DNA of 64,000 nucleotides, taken from Stenopsyche tienmushanensis (lineage: Eukaryota; Arthropoda; Insecta; Trichoptera; Stenopsychidae). Position numbers and translations under genes: made by a program. The stretch spans positions 62,001-126,000 of the forward strand of contig WACJ01000084.1 in the NCBI GenBank assembly GCA_008973525.1, given 5' to 3'. The notes below the pieces were generated by a model. It saw only the letters and a list, made by a program, of their open reading frames with translations. It searched no databases and was not told where the DNA came from. Of the stretch, positions 1-10,470 are shown in pieces (the first letter of the stretch is position 1; the number at the start of each line of letters is the position of its first letter).

Positions 1-95
1 AAAGCGGAACCAATTTATATAGATACAGAACGATAGTTGGTGCGGGCGATGGCATATGTGAATACTTGTGATCTACTAAAATACCAATATAAGCA

Positions 96-299
96 CAGCG
101 GTTCCTAACCTTTTCAGTTTTGTTACCTCTATGACTTAACAGGGAAACTAATTTTACCACTCTTTAAATTTGTGCCCAGCCATGTGGCGCTGATCTGTCA
201 TTTTATTATCCACATATCAAACATTAGTAGCATCATTACCCCCGCAGAATAGTTATTATACCCCTTCAGGGTTAATTACCCTCAGGTTAAGAGCCGCTG
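96..299. mobile_element. hAT-like MITE, family B
   Basis: A 204-bp segment begins CAGCGGTTCCTAACCTTTT and ends AGGTTAAGAGCCGCTG, which are imperfect terminal inverted repeats of the CAG-GGTT type common in hAT elements. The interior has no open frame. The 8 bases on either side (88-95 and 300-307) do not match, so the target duplication has decayed or one end is misplaced. The termini resemble but are not identical to the four family A elements elsewhere in the window, and the interior lacks their GGTCCGCG motifs, so it is treated as a separate family. Confidence 0.6.
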
Positions 300-435
300 T
301 TACTAAAGCCACCAACAAATTGTCCTTAATAAAAAAATATATGTTGGTATTATATATATTTAAAAATTTAATTGTAAGCTCTTTGTTATAAAGTCATTTC
401 ACAATTACATATATTCAATTAAATTTTGACTTTGA

Positions 436-925
436 AAAGCCTTGGATCGAGTAAAGCATAGATGGTTGATCAGACCATTGAAAACTTTTTATGGGGAACA
501 TAATATATTAGTTGTTCGTATCACAGATGCTTGATGGAAATATTATTAAGGGTTTTGAAACGTTCCAAACGAAAATGTGTATATTGTTTGCCAAGGTGTG
601 ATGCCTTTTAATGAATGTGAAGATTGAAATTGTCAAAACGTTTAAAAATATGTTTTATAACACAGACAACTTCCGCTATCAATAACAAGACCGAACGCTT
701 ATCAGAACTGTGAACCATCGGAAAAAGAATAACTTCGATCAAATAGTCGCAAAACCCAAGTATACAGTCCTTCAGTTGTTAAGAGAACGAAACATTGAAT
801 AAGAAGATAAAAGTATGGCTTGATAGTATTAGGAAACAGATCGACTTAGACGTGGAAAATCTATTTTATCATTCATGCGACAAGCAAAAATACAAAATAC
901 CCTTGGAAAAAGTCTGCCCATGATG
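436..925 (+). pseudogene. Decayed non-LTR retrotransposon pol relic
   Basis: Two islands of reverse-transcriptase-type coding similarity lie in the same orientation. At 436-483 the frame reads KALDRVKHRWLIRPLK, like the K-AFD-V-h-LI-L motif of LINE reverse transcriptases. At 803-920 it reads KIKVWLDSIRKQIDLDVENL and continues through DKQKY, resembling the R-rWlD-i segment and the final basic segment at the C-terminus of many LINE pol proteins. Stops and frameshifts separate them and no endonuclease was seen. This is inferred from motif reading by eye; the C-terminal piece is the stronger of the two. The copy is long dead. Confidence 0.45.
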
Positions 926-2945
926 GTCGATATACCCTTAACGATAAACATAGTACACAAAGAAGATCAATATATATGTATGCATAATAATATGAAATAA
1001 ACAACACATTGACATCTAATTAATATATTAACCTCAGCATACGCTCAATATGCACCAATCGCCAGATTTTTTATTGACATTTAAATTACTACAAAGGGCA
1101 TCAAAAGGAAAATATTGACACATCTCAATGGAAATAAATGTTGGGTGAAAATCTGCTTTGGCATCAAACCCCTACACATTGCTCCCCTTGTTCAAAGCAA
1201 ATATACTATTTAAAGAAGGAATTTCCATGGCATAATATAATGCGCTCAGACTTTCACAATATTATGAAGCTCTCCGAATGAAACCGCTAGCGATGGTACT
1301 TCCGCAGTTTTAGTGAGCCATAATATTGAGGATTGCTGATTTAAATTCTAAAGGCAATCCCTGTGCCGAATTCTTCTCTCTGTAAATCGATCGGAAATAT
1401 TTGAACCCTGCGACCTTTTGTATTTCGTTATAATTGAACGCTGCCTAGTTTATAGCGAAGAGATTCAATCTCGATACAACAATACCCAATCGGGAATGAT
1501 TTTGTAAAATATTACTGGATTTAATGCATAAACTCAGAATATACGAGCGAATTTAAATACATTTTTGATTTCTCGTACACGTGAGCTTTTCTGCGAACAA
1601 GGGGGTTAATTAATTTGCAATTCAGTCGACAGCCTTCCAAGAATCGTGAATCCGCCAAAGCATAAAAATCACAACCGTGGCACGACTATAGCGAGCTACA
1701 AATACTATATCTAATGACGCCTAATTTATTTACTAATATCTTGAGCACTCACCACATCTCCACAAACAGTTGTTCATGGTCGGAAAAGCAACATATAAAT
1801 TATGAAGATGTTTTGGCGAGTACATACGTACCGTGCCGGAGAGTACAGGCATTTCATATACAAACCGAAAGGATTTCGGGAATTAGTGCCAGACAAAGTG
1901 ATTTATAATATCACCTTCAGAACAATACGCAGTGGGAAAAACAATGACATTTCAGGTCTCGGGGATTTGTCCTGCTGCAAATTAAATCTAATATAAGGAT
2001 ACGTAGACTGAATTTTGTATCGCTCAAATGAAGCATTATCAAATGATGCAAAAAAATCTGTCAAATGCGCGAGTGAATGGTAAGAGAAAATCTGTTTTTA
2101 AGCATACTAGAACTGGGGGAAATATTGTTTTACGTTTAAGCCGGGTTACGTGATAAATTTCATATTCAATAAATTTCGTTTAAAAATTAGCATTACAACA
2201 TTAAATTGTGATTGTTAACAATCGTTGATTACATTTTTGTTTGCGGACCATCGAGGTGAACGTGTTGAATGGTTCAATCGCATACGCATATTTCATATCT
2301 GCAAATGTCTGGAAAACATAGACAGATGTGTACTTTTTGTGGTCAAGGGAATCTAATTGCGCCATAAATAGCTGTATTCAATCAGTGGCAATAACACTCA
2401 GACACCGATAAGACAAAGCACTAACCTCTAATCAAAAAACCATAAAAAATACCGACAAAGATTAACGTTTATATCCATAATACGTTATGAGATAACGTGC
2501 GTTGGCAACGCGAAATACCCTTTCATAAGTGAATTAGCGACTGTAATTTCGCATTTCGCTCTATAAAATATGGCGATGCTGCCGTTAATACGTTTCCCGT
2601 TCGTTTTGCACCAGTTTTTAATCAAGTAAAGAGCAGTGTTTTAGCGCCGAAAACGAAAGTAATCCATTACTCGCAGTTTTACATGGCAGCGGAGGCACAA
2701 TGAAACTATAAAAGAATAAAAATACAACGAGAGAGAAGAGATCGCACCCGTAAAATAATAATGCAACTAGTGCGAACAATGGCCGAGGAACAATCGGTCC
2801 ATAACAAGAAGGAGAGAAAAAAATCACACGAGCATAGTATCCGAAATTGCGTTTCCCCAGCACAATGACAGCATGTGAAAATAACTTGGAACGGATGAAA
2901 AAATAAAATGAGGAAATTCATACTATAATATCAGATGATATAATC
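926..2945. other. AT-rich non-coding stretch
   Basis: Nothing supported. The short open frames around 1714-1996 and 2618-2921 have no recognisable domain, no signal sequence and no coding-like composition, and overlap one another on both strands as expected by chance. Confidence 0.6.
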
Positions 2946-2953
2946 TGCTATAT

Positions 2954-3177
2954 CAGCGATTCTTAAACTTATGTAGTCTGCGGAATTCTTATTGAGCAAA
3001 TTTTTTTGCCGCCCCCCTCTTGAGTAATTTTTTGTTGTTCTTGAGACTTAATTTTTCAAACAATCAAATATTTATTGGTCAAAATAGATCTTATAATGTC
3101 TTCTGTAAATAATTCCATGAAAATATCCTTGTTCAATTATAGAGTTTTTTTCGTGAACCCCAACTTAAGAACCGCTA
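2954..3177 (-). mobile_element. hAT MITE family A, reverse copy
   Basis: It starts CAGCGATTCTTAAAC and ends ACTTAAGAACCGCTA, the same terminal inverted repeats as the copies at 5186, 16356 and 23638, and its interior matches them in reverse complement (AATTTTTCAAACAA, AAATAATTCCATGAAAATAT). Flanks 2946-2953 (TGCTATAT) and 3178-3185 (TTATATAT) agree at 6 of 8 positions, consistent with an eroded 8-bp hAT target duplication. At 224 bp it is the shortest copy and has lost part of the interior. Confidence 0.8.
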
Positions 3178-3185
3178 TTATATAT

Positions 3186-3811
3186 GAAAGAAAATTCACT
3201 ATTATTGGTACTAAATGAGATTTGCAAATTTGAAGGTAATATTGATAGATTAAAACCGGCGTTCGAAAAACAATATACAAAAAATCGGACATGAAAATTT
3301 CGCAACAACGACGACAGTAGCGAATAAATAAGATTGACAGAATCTCAAATAAACCATTATAAACAAGTACATAGTCAGCAATTCACTCAAAAAAATAGTA
3401 TGGATTTAGACAGATTTTTAACGATTAAATGGCTTTCTTTGAAATGAGTTATGAAATCTGCTCGTAACACACACAGCAGTCGAAAAGAATGTACATTGAG
3501 TCCACTTCACCCTTTTCTCGTAAGATTGAAGAGCAACGTGATGTTGAAGTAGTTCTCGGAATCGCTCATACACAATGTTGAATCCCCAACATATGAACAC
3601 CTTTGCAAATCAAATACATATTAGTACATTAAACGCAAAATGGCCATATTTTATCTTATTATTTCCGTAACAGATTTATTATTAAAAATAATTAATACAC
3701 TTGTCAAGTTGACAGAATTTGAACTTCATGAGCAAAATTACAAAATCCCTTTATTTTATTTCGTTGTTTTTTGCTGATTATTATTTATGGAATGAATAAA
3801 TATCAATACGC
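3186..3811. other. AT-rich non-coding stretch
   Basis: No feature supported. The minus-strand open frame at 3418-3600 has no recognisable similarity. Confidence 0.5.
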
Positions 3812-4617
3812 CGGTAATACGGTTTTGTATGACACGTTTGCATAAATAGTGGCGTGTTTTTTACAACACGCTTTATATAACACGGTTTGAGGGGTAAAAT
3901 ATACATAAATTTAAAGTATTATTGATATTGGACAATGTACCAGGACATCAGCTCGATTTAAAACATCCTAATGTCTATAATCCAACCCTTAAACCATGGT
4001 ATAATTTTAATCTTTAAAGTATATTATATTCGTCGGACATTTGAAAAAATATTAGGATACATCGATGAAGATAAAAATTTAACACTTCCACAAGCCTGGA
4101 AAAAAATTCTATTCGAAATTGTGTCGATATTGTTTCTGCATCCGCGAAAGAAACAAAAACATCTACTTTAAATTCTTGCTGAATAAAGCTGTGGCTTGAA
4201 GTAATCTCCAGAGAAAATGTTTTGTCATCAGTAGAAGATGAATACCAAAGGACAATTATTTTTTGTCGTGATATTGATGGAGAAGGTTTTGATGACGTGG
4301 ATATTCTTAACATCCAAGAAATATTTGAGGATCGCACGTTGAATGAAGACGAAACCGTCGAAATATTAAATGAATCTACCACAATTAATGACTCAGAAAG
4401 CAATTGCACGAAATAGTTAAATGTTTCACATTAAAAATATTTAATGAAGGCAGAGAATTGGCTATTAAAAATTGGATTTTTTTAATAGAAAATGATCCTT
4501 ATAATGGAAGAAGATCCTATGATATTATTTTATGAAATTTAAACCTTGTATAGCACGGATTTGTATTACACGACGTTTTTGCGGAACCATATAACCGTGT
4601 TATACGAGGTTCGAGTG
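3812..4617 (+). mobile_element. Tigger/pogo-like DNA transposon, 5' truncated
   Basis: A transposase relic of the Tigger/pogo group (3913-4416) is followed by a recognisable right terminus. Read on the minus strand from 4617, the end is CACTCGAACCTCGTATAACA, followed further in by a TATGGTTCCGCAAAAACG-type stretch, and the outer end abuts a TA dinucleotide (4618-4619), the target site used by this superfamily. No matching left terminus lies upstream. Instead, 3812-3895 contains a degenerate relative of the terminal sequence (ACAACACG, TATATAACACGGTTTGAGG) just before the coding relic, suggesting deletion or rearrangement of the 5' half. Confidence 0.75.
3913..4416 (+). pseudogene. Tigger-type transposase relic (DDE domain)
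   Basis: Reading frames give, in order: KVLLILDNVPGH at 3913-3948, matching the LLLLDNAPGH motif carrying the second catalytic aspartate; MSIIQPLNHGIILIFKVYYI starting at 3971, matching TSLIQPMDQGVI-TFK-YY-RRTF downstream of it; then SLTLPQAWKKI-like sequence up to 4171. A third piece, 4222-4416, is an acidic C-terminal tail with LNEDETVEILNE, like the LTDEEIVE motif of Tigger proteins. Frame changes lie between the pieces and the PPNTT segment is missing, so the gene is dead. The N-terminal CENP-B-like DNA-binding half is absent. Confidence 0.8.
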
Positions 4618-4619
4618 TA

Positions 4620-5177
4620 CGTGCCAAATAAGCTACATACAATTTTGGCTAGCTGATATTAAAATTAAATGTTTTATATTTTATATTTTTTGAAATAATA
4701 TAATTACTGCAAGGACTGACGTTTAAACGTGGGGATAAAAACACACATGGATGGCTTTATTATAGATATAGTTTATGTTTTATGTGCATGGATAAGTAAC
4801 ACTTGACTTTCCACTTTTATCTTCATTTCTCTAATTTCTATCTTACTCCAATTTGTGTTGACTTATTTGACTATTTTCCTTTACCCATCAATTTGATAGA
4901 TATTGATATTGTTAAGTATTTTAAAAAAAGCAGTAAACCTGGTAATAAAACATGTCACGATAATGATAAATTTGACAGTGTTTTTCACTAAACAAGAACC
5001 AGTTAACAGTAGAAAGATGGAACTGTTACTGATATACAGATACGAAACAAGGAAACTGCGAATTTATGCATCATTCTAACATATAATATGCAATTATTCA
5101 CAAACTGAAATAGTAACGAAGAACAAAATATTCAACTTATATAAATTAACAAAATATCATAATTCATCTTACTTTAG
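4620..5177. other. AT-rich non-coding stretch
   Basis: No feature supported. The short plus-strand frame at 4803-4991 is AT-driven and unrecognised. Confidence 0.5.
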
Positions 5178-5185
5178 ACCTAGAC

Positions 5186-5515
5186 CAGCGGTTCTTAAAC
5201 AGGGGTCCGCGGACCCCTGGGGGTCCGCGAAAGCCATTTCCGGGGGTCCGCGAAGATATAAAAAAAAAACATTTATCTGTAGTTAAACAAGATATTTTCG
5301 TGAAATTATTTACAGAAAACATTATAAGAAGCTCTATTTTGGCCAGGAAATGTTTGTTTGTTTGAAAAATTAAGTCACAATGGTTGGGATAAGGTTCACA
5401 AAAAAAAATTGTTCATAAGGGGGTCCGCGAGAAAAAATTTGCTCAAGAGGGGGTCCGCGAAGGAAATTTTGCTCCAAGAGGGGGTCCGCGGACTACATAA
5501 GTTTAAGAAGCGCTG
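5186..5515 (+). mobile_element. hAT MITE family A, best-preserved copy
   Basis: A 330-bp element runs from CAGCGGTTCTTAAAC to GTTTAAGAAGCGCTG and is flanked by a perfect 8-bp direct repeat ACCTAGAC at 5178-5185 and 5516-5523, diagnostic of hAT-type transposition. The interior is non-coding. Six copies of a GGTCCGCG motif are arranged in the same direction, three near the left end and three near the right. Similar subterminal motifs bind hAT transposases in characterised elements, so these are probable transposase-binding sites (inference). The intact target duplication suggests this is the youngest of the four copies. Confidence 0.92.
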
Positions 5516-5523
5516 ACCTAGAC

Positions 5524-5710
5524 TATTTGAGTTTTAAATTATTAAAAACCATCAGAATGGTAATCTAAAGATGTTTTTAAGCTCACGCAAGTTTCCACCA
5601 TACTTAACGATTTTTTTGCAAAAGTAAGAATTTTGTATGAAATCTGTAGGGTTGTGCATCGTGCAGACGTCACCGCAGATTATTCAGAAGTCCATTCGGT
5701 ATTTCTGTGA
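5524..5710. other. Non-coding spacer
   Basis: No feature supported between the MITE and the following weak open frame. Confidence 0.5.
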
Positions 5711-5983
5711 ATGTCAATAGTCGAAGAACTACTGAGGACATTGGGAATGGATGCTGACGAGGGACGACTCGATCTGATGGCGGAGCACAAAGAGCGTCCG
5801 AAGCACAATGAGACCAAACCGCACAGTGCCGGAAGAGCTCCGTCGTCACTATGGAGACCAGATCTATCCATTATACGAAATGGGCCATACCTACGTCTGC
5901 GTCTACTTTATATGGATCCTCCTCTATGTATGTTAAACATGTACCACACGTGGCACTCGGATTTAGCACGTCGCCTCAGATAA
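5711..5983 (+). CDS. Weak candidate open frame, unknown product
   Basis: A 90-codon ATG-to-TAA frame in a locally GC-richer patch. Its first part (MSIVEELLRTLGMDADEGR) has a balanced, hydrophilic, helix-like composition with varied codons, unlike the AT-driven frames nearby. The second half, rich in L, R, Y and M, looks less convincing. No domain or family is recognised, no clear splice acceptor or donor was chosen, and an overlapping 63-codon frame exists on the other strand. It may be an isolated exon, a pseudogene piece or chance. Confidence 0.15.
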   Translation: MSIVEELLRTLGMDADEGRLDLMAEHKERPKHNETKPHSAGRAPSSLWRPDLSIIRNGPYLRLRLLYMDPPLCMLNMYHTWHSDLARRLR

Positions 5984-8900
5984 TTCTATTGCATGATTGT
6001 TAAATTAAATTACTGAAAAATTAGCACAGGCCAACCTCTACCATTTCAGATGTACACTCAGTGATTCAAAGCGAAATCCGCACATAATATGTTTATAAAA
6101 CATATAGGTTTGAATGCAATTAAAACTTATTTAAATCATTTCGTGCGTGAAAATGGAAATATTTTGAATGTAAATTTGAGATAAAATTCTGACCGCCGCA
6201 AAAATGCATATTATTAAATATGTATTCAAGATTAGTTCGAGTTAGTAGATGTATACAATGCAAAAATATATTTTTATCAATAGTCATATACGTAGAGCTT
6301 TAAACATTGACCTAAACCAAGGACTTGCAGCCATTCAAACAGATCATAGATGATTTTATATTTTAAGATATTTATATTTATACGGCTTGCCGTATCAACA
6401 GATCCGTTCTAAATAAATACAAGCCAAGTTTTATAGCAATATAGCGAAGAAAATTGTGCTCTTACCGTCAATTCCATTTACTGCGAAACAAAATAAAAAG
6501 CAAGCGAGCTTCTCACTTAAATGACATACGTACAACTTTTCCGTAATTCTCTACGTGTTTCCAATCACAACATTTTCCACTTTAGCGAATGGGCGCGGAA
6601 CAAAGTCTTCCCAATGAATCGTATCAAAGTGTGGTTTTCCAGCAGGTTCGAAATCGAGAGCAGACGTACACTTTATCGAATTAAAATGCAATTGCGGTTG
6701 AAACGCTTGCGCGCTTTTATTAATAGGATATCGTGAGCGAAATCGCAATCAAATAAATGCTCAATCGACTTCGATTATTACGTACGTACGAATTGTCAAG
6801 ACGTCTCTATAATCTACAAACATTTAGAAACGTCTCAACCTAACATTATCGCCACATGATTATATCGCAAAAATAACTCCACGAAAACGAGAGCTATATA
6901 AAATGTTATCTAAAGAGGCTTTCAACAACATATTGACTAGTTGACTAAGACACATCATGTGTGCATTTTGGAATCCAACCGAAGCTTGGAGGAACAATTA
7001 CATCAGTTTTGATATTGAGTGCATATTATGGACTCCTATTTGAAGTAGCTTATGTCAATCTATCGGTTGATAACATGTCGCAATTGGAAATTTGTCATGT
7101 AACCACGGCTGCAACAAATTCTACAGCGAGAAAAACATTCTCACTGATATAAATGCAAACGGTGCCAGAGCAATGCAAACGCGCCGATAGAGCTTTCATA
7201 CGTGCTTTATCAAATAAACGCTGAATCATGCGTTCGTGCGACTGGGAAAGCTCTCTGCAAGGATTTACCTTTTAGGAAAATGTGTGAAAACGTCAGATAA
7301 ACGCTATCATATTGTATGCGAACAATTTTCAAATAAAGTGCTTGGGGATGATATTTAAAAAAATCAATCGCATAACGAACAAATCCAATCCGAATGGATC
7401 AAACTCGGGTTATTAAAGGACGCCGGAGCTTATTTAGGAGCATTCAGATCACACACGAAGCTTCGAAAGCTCAACAAATATGTGTACGGAGCATAATCGA
7501 TTCTTGTTTTACGTCGTTTACCCATTTAGGAGTCTATCTTTGCCGTAGAGGTTAACGTAAACATACGTGAAAGGTAGGCCCGGTCTCTGTAAACATGGAA
7601 TAATTTCACAGTACAACAAACACGCAAGCTTGTACTGCCATCATACTGTGCACTTCGGGGTATCAATTATGTAAATTGAAATATGAGGCGAAATTTGCGC
7701 TATGTTGTCGAACCAAAATACTGATGACGAAGAATGATTCCGTTATATACGTGAAGACGACGCTTTTAAACGAAAGGGAGTGTTTTTAAAAAAAAAACGA
7801 AATATTCATTAAGTTGTTATACAAAAACAACCCAATATGTTTCTGCCAATTTACATTAAAATTTTCTTCAGGTTTAATTTTAGGACATGTTATTTGCTAA
7901 AAATTACACTTATTACTGCATCCGAAAAATCTAAGAAATATGTATTTTTACAATAAATATCTTCAAACATGTGTTATTAAGGAAATATATCACACATATA
8001 TAAGTAGACAATTTAAATTGCTGTTAAAATTATATTTATAATTGACATTTAATAAGTATCCAAATGGGAACACAAACGACAGCTTCGACAACATCCGAAT
8101 ATAAAGACGTTATGTAAATCGCATTCAATCGCGCATTTTAAATATCATCCGCTCACTCTAACATTTTGTACAATTTACTCTTGGCGGTAGATAAATAATT
8201 TGAAATCTAAGGGTATTGTGATATGACCTACTTTTCACGATACGTATCATACCTTCTATTATGTAGCTGTTTTCTATATAATAAAATTTGGGGATAATGT
8301 CAAAAATGTATGAATACATAAATTGTATTCACTTGTAGAAAGCCTAGACAAAAAGAATCTCACTCTCAATCACTCTCAAGAATCTTTTATGGGCATATAA
8401 TGGATATTATGAACGTTATAATTCGATTAACAAATTAACAAGAAAATACACTCTTGTTTGTCAAAATAACAATTCGATGTGATCACTTTCTATCCACATC
8501 AGGTCGAAATTTGTAATAATTACTTCGTCTCTTTTGTAACGGTCTCGAATGGCAAGAGTTATGTTATGCAATGTTCCTGGTATTTAAAACGATATATTCT
8601 CTTGCATATGTGACGTAAAGACTTATCAATTTCATGCTACAGAAGCTGCAGTCGGTCTCAGTAATCGCATATCTGCAGCGGTTGACCTCAGTGTTGCGTT
8701 TCTATTCGAAGTCCTGAAAACCACGCTGAAACCCAAATTTTACTCACGTTGTGCGAACTATGATATTCTAGACATCCTATCTAGACACTGGAGCCAAACG
8801 AAAAACATTATATTATGAAGAAATATTTTAAGTTGTAATAAAAGCGTATGAATAACGTGAGCCATAATAATGGCGGCGTATATGAAATGAGCAACGCCTT

Positions 8901-9867
8901 GTAATATACTCGAAAATGTATTGCTTAAACTTTACATATTAAATTTGTAACAACACGGTTTCTATGGGAATACTTTTCTATGAGACGGCATAAGTCAAAT
9001 GTTGAAGGCGTGCAATTTTCTTGCACGAGATGAAAAGGCGCTTTTTGAGGAGATTTGTTTTGCTCGTAATATCGCTACGTACTTTCAAACAATCGTTTCA
9101 CAAATAAAGATATACAAACAAAGAACTTGACTTCTTTGTTAATACACAAAGGGGATGTAGTTTGGAAAGTTGGACAAGGAAGCCGTGACGTAAGATTAAT
9201 AAAGTTGGGATTTTCATCTGAATGACACGACAACGGCTCCCAGTACTCCCAGGGTTCTCCGAAAGCTTCCAAGAACTCTACGGCACAAACTCGAGGCTTC
9301 CGTTCATATTTCAAGAGCCAAGTAGGAAAATTGGCGATTTACCTGTCGTGTGCGAAACGTACGGTACTCGAGAGGTAAATAAAAGCTTCCCAGTCGGGCA
9401 AAGCTCCACGAAGGTAAGCATCGCGTCGAAAAGCTCTCCCGCGATCGATTCGACCCCGATATACGAAAAATAATAAATTATGTTCGCAATTATTATGAGC
9501 AGAGGGCGATGACTGTGATTTAAGGGCGGTGAAGTCGAATTGTAGATATACAAATCGGACGGTACACGAAGAAGACAATCTGCACAAGATGTATAATGAT
9601 AAAGAAACACCCTGTTATTTGAGACGTTTCGCATTTTAACGAGGGTAAAAACAAGCCCTCCTGCTCCCAAATATCCTACGAATTAATCGAAAAACGATTT
9701 TCATAATTTACTACACAATTCGCGAAATACATTTCATTGTTAAAACGACAAAAAACGAAGTCGTGATAAAAAAGTGCATTTAATTCGAATTTATAAAGTA
9801 TCCTAAATTGGAGTTTTTAATAAAATATGTCTTTATAGTGTTAAAAAATTAAATTTATCTGAAAGGA
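5984..9867. other. AT-rich non-coding stretch
   Basis: No gene or repeat supported. Several open frames of 60-120 codons on both strands (for example around 9222-9670) overlap each other antisense and show no recognisable motif. Confidence 0.5.
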
Positions 9868-9898
9868 TATCCAGTGAGTCCTTCGAACTCACTGGATA
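9868..9898. repeat. Perfect 12-bp stem hairpin
   Basis: TATCCAGTGAGT at 9868-9879 and its exact reverse complement ACTCACTGGATA at 9887-9898 are separated by a 7-base spacer CCTTCGA. No T-run follows and no related copy was seen in the window. It could be the core of an otherwise eroded palindromic element or a small structured RNA; the function is unknown. Confidence 0.7.
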
Positions 9899-10238
9899 AA
9901 ACAAGCATCCAAAGAGTAAAATGTCATTATGAGTATTAAAATCTCTAATATAATATAGAAAGAATTCCATGATTGCTTTCAGTTCGATATTATTTATGAT
10001 TTGCACGTTCCCACGAAAGCACGATAACATACCAAAAATAATAACAATGAGACCATGATAACAACTCTAAAATTAATAAGCCTATAAATATGGCTTGACA
10101 TATCATTATATTATGTTTTCAAAAATACCCCTTTTCAAATCCATAAATAAAATTACCATAAAAATAAACCAACTTACAACTATTAAATTTAGTTAAATTC
10201 TTCAAATATTTTTAAAACAATGTATAAATTTCTTCTTC
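9899..10238. other. AT-rich non-coding stretch
   Basis: Nothing supported. Confidence 0.5.
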
Positions 10239-10470
10239 TTAGGGTGCCATATCCGTTATCAGATATAAAAGATCCCTCACATAGGAGACGTTTTTTTGGA
10301 AAAATATTTTTCATCTTGTTTAGTTAGAATAAAAATTTTAGGTAAACTTAGATCGAGACGATTGATCGGGAATATCCATATTTTCCAAATTTCTTCCACA
10401 ATCTGGATTTAAACCTGAACCTTTATAATAAGAGATCAGAATATAAACTACTATACCATCATTGGTACTA
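10239..10470 (-). mobile_element. tRNA-derived SINE, copy 1
   Basis: On the minus strand the element starts near 10464 with CAATGATGGTATAGTAGTTT, a degenerate pol III A box, followed by GGTTTAAATCC at 10405-10415, a recognisable B box. The body (TTTGGAAAATATGGATATTC, GATCAATCGTCTCGATCTAA) aligns with the copy at 18213-18570. The 3' end, near 10239-10260, reads AACGGATATGGCACCCTAA, a shortened version of the tail of the other copy. It is diverged and presumably inactive. Confidence 0.6.

Noticed and set aside
9311..9670. 119-codon minus-strand open frame
   Set aside because: No recognisable domain and two other frames overlap it; no splice or start support.
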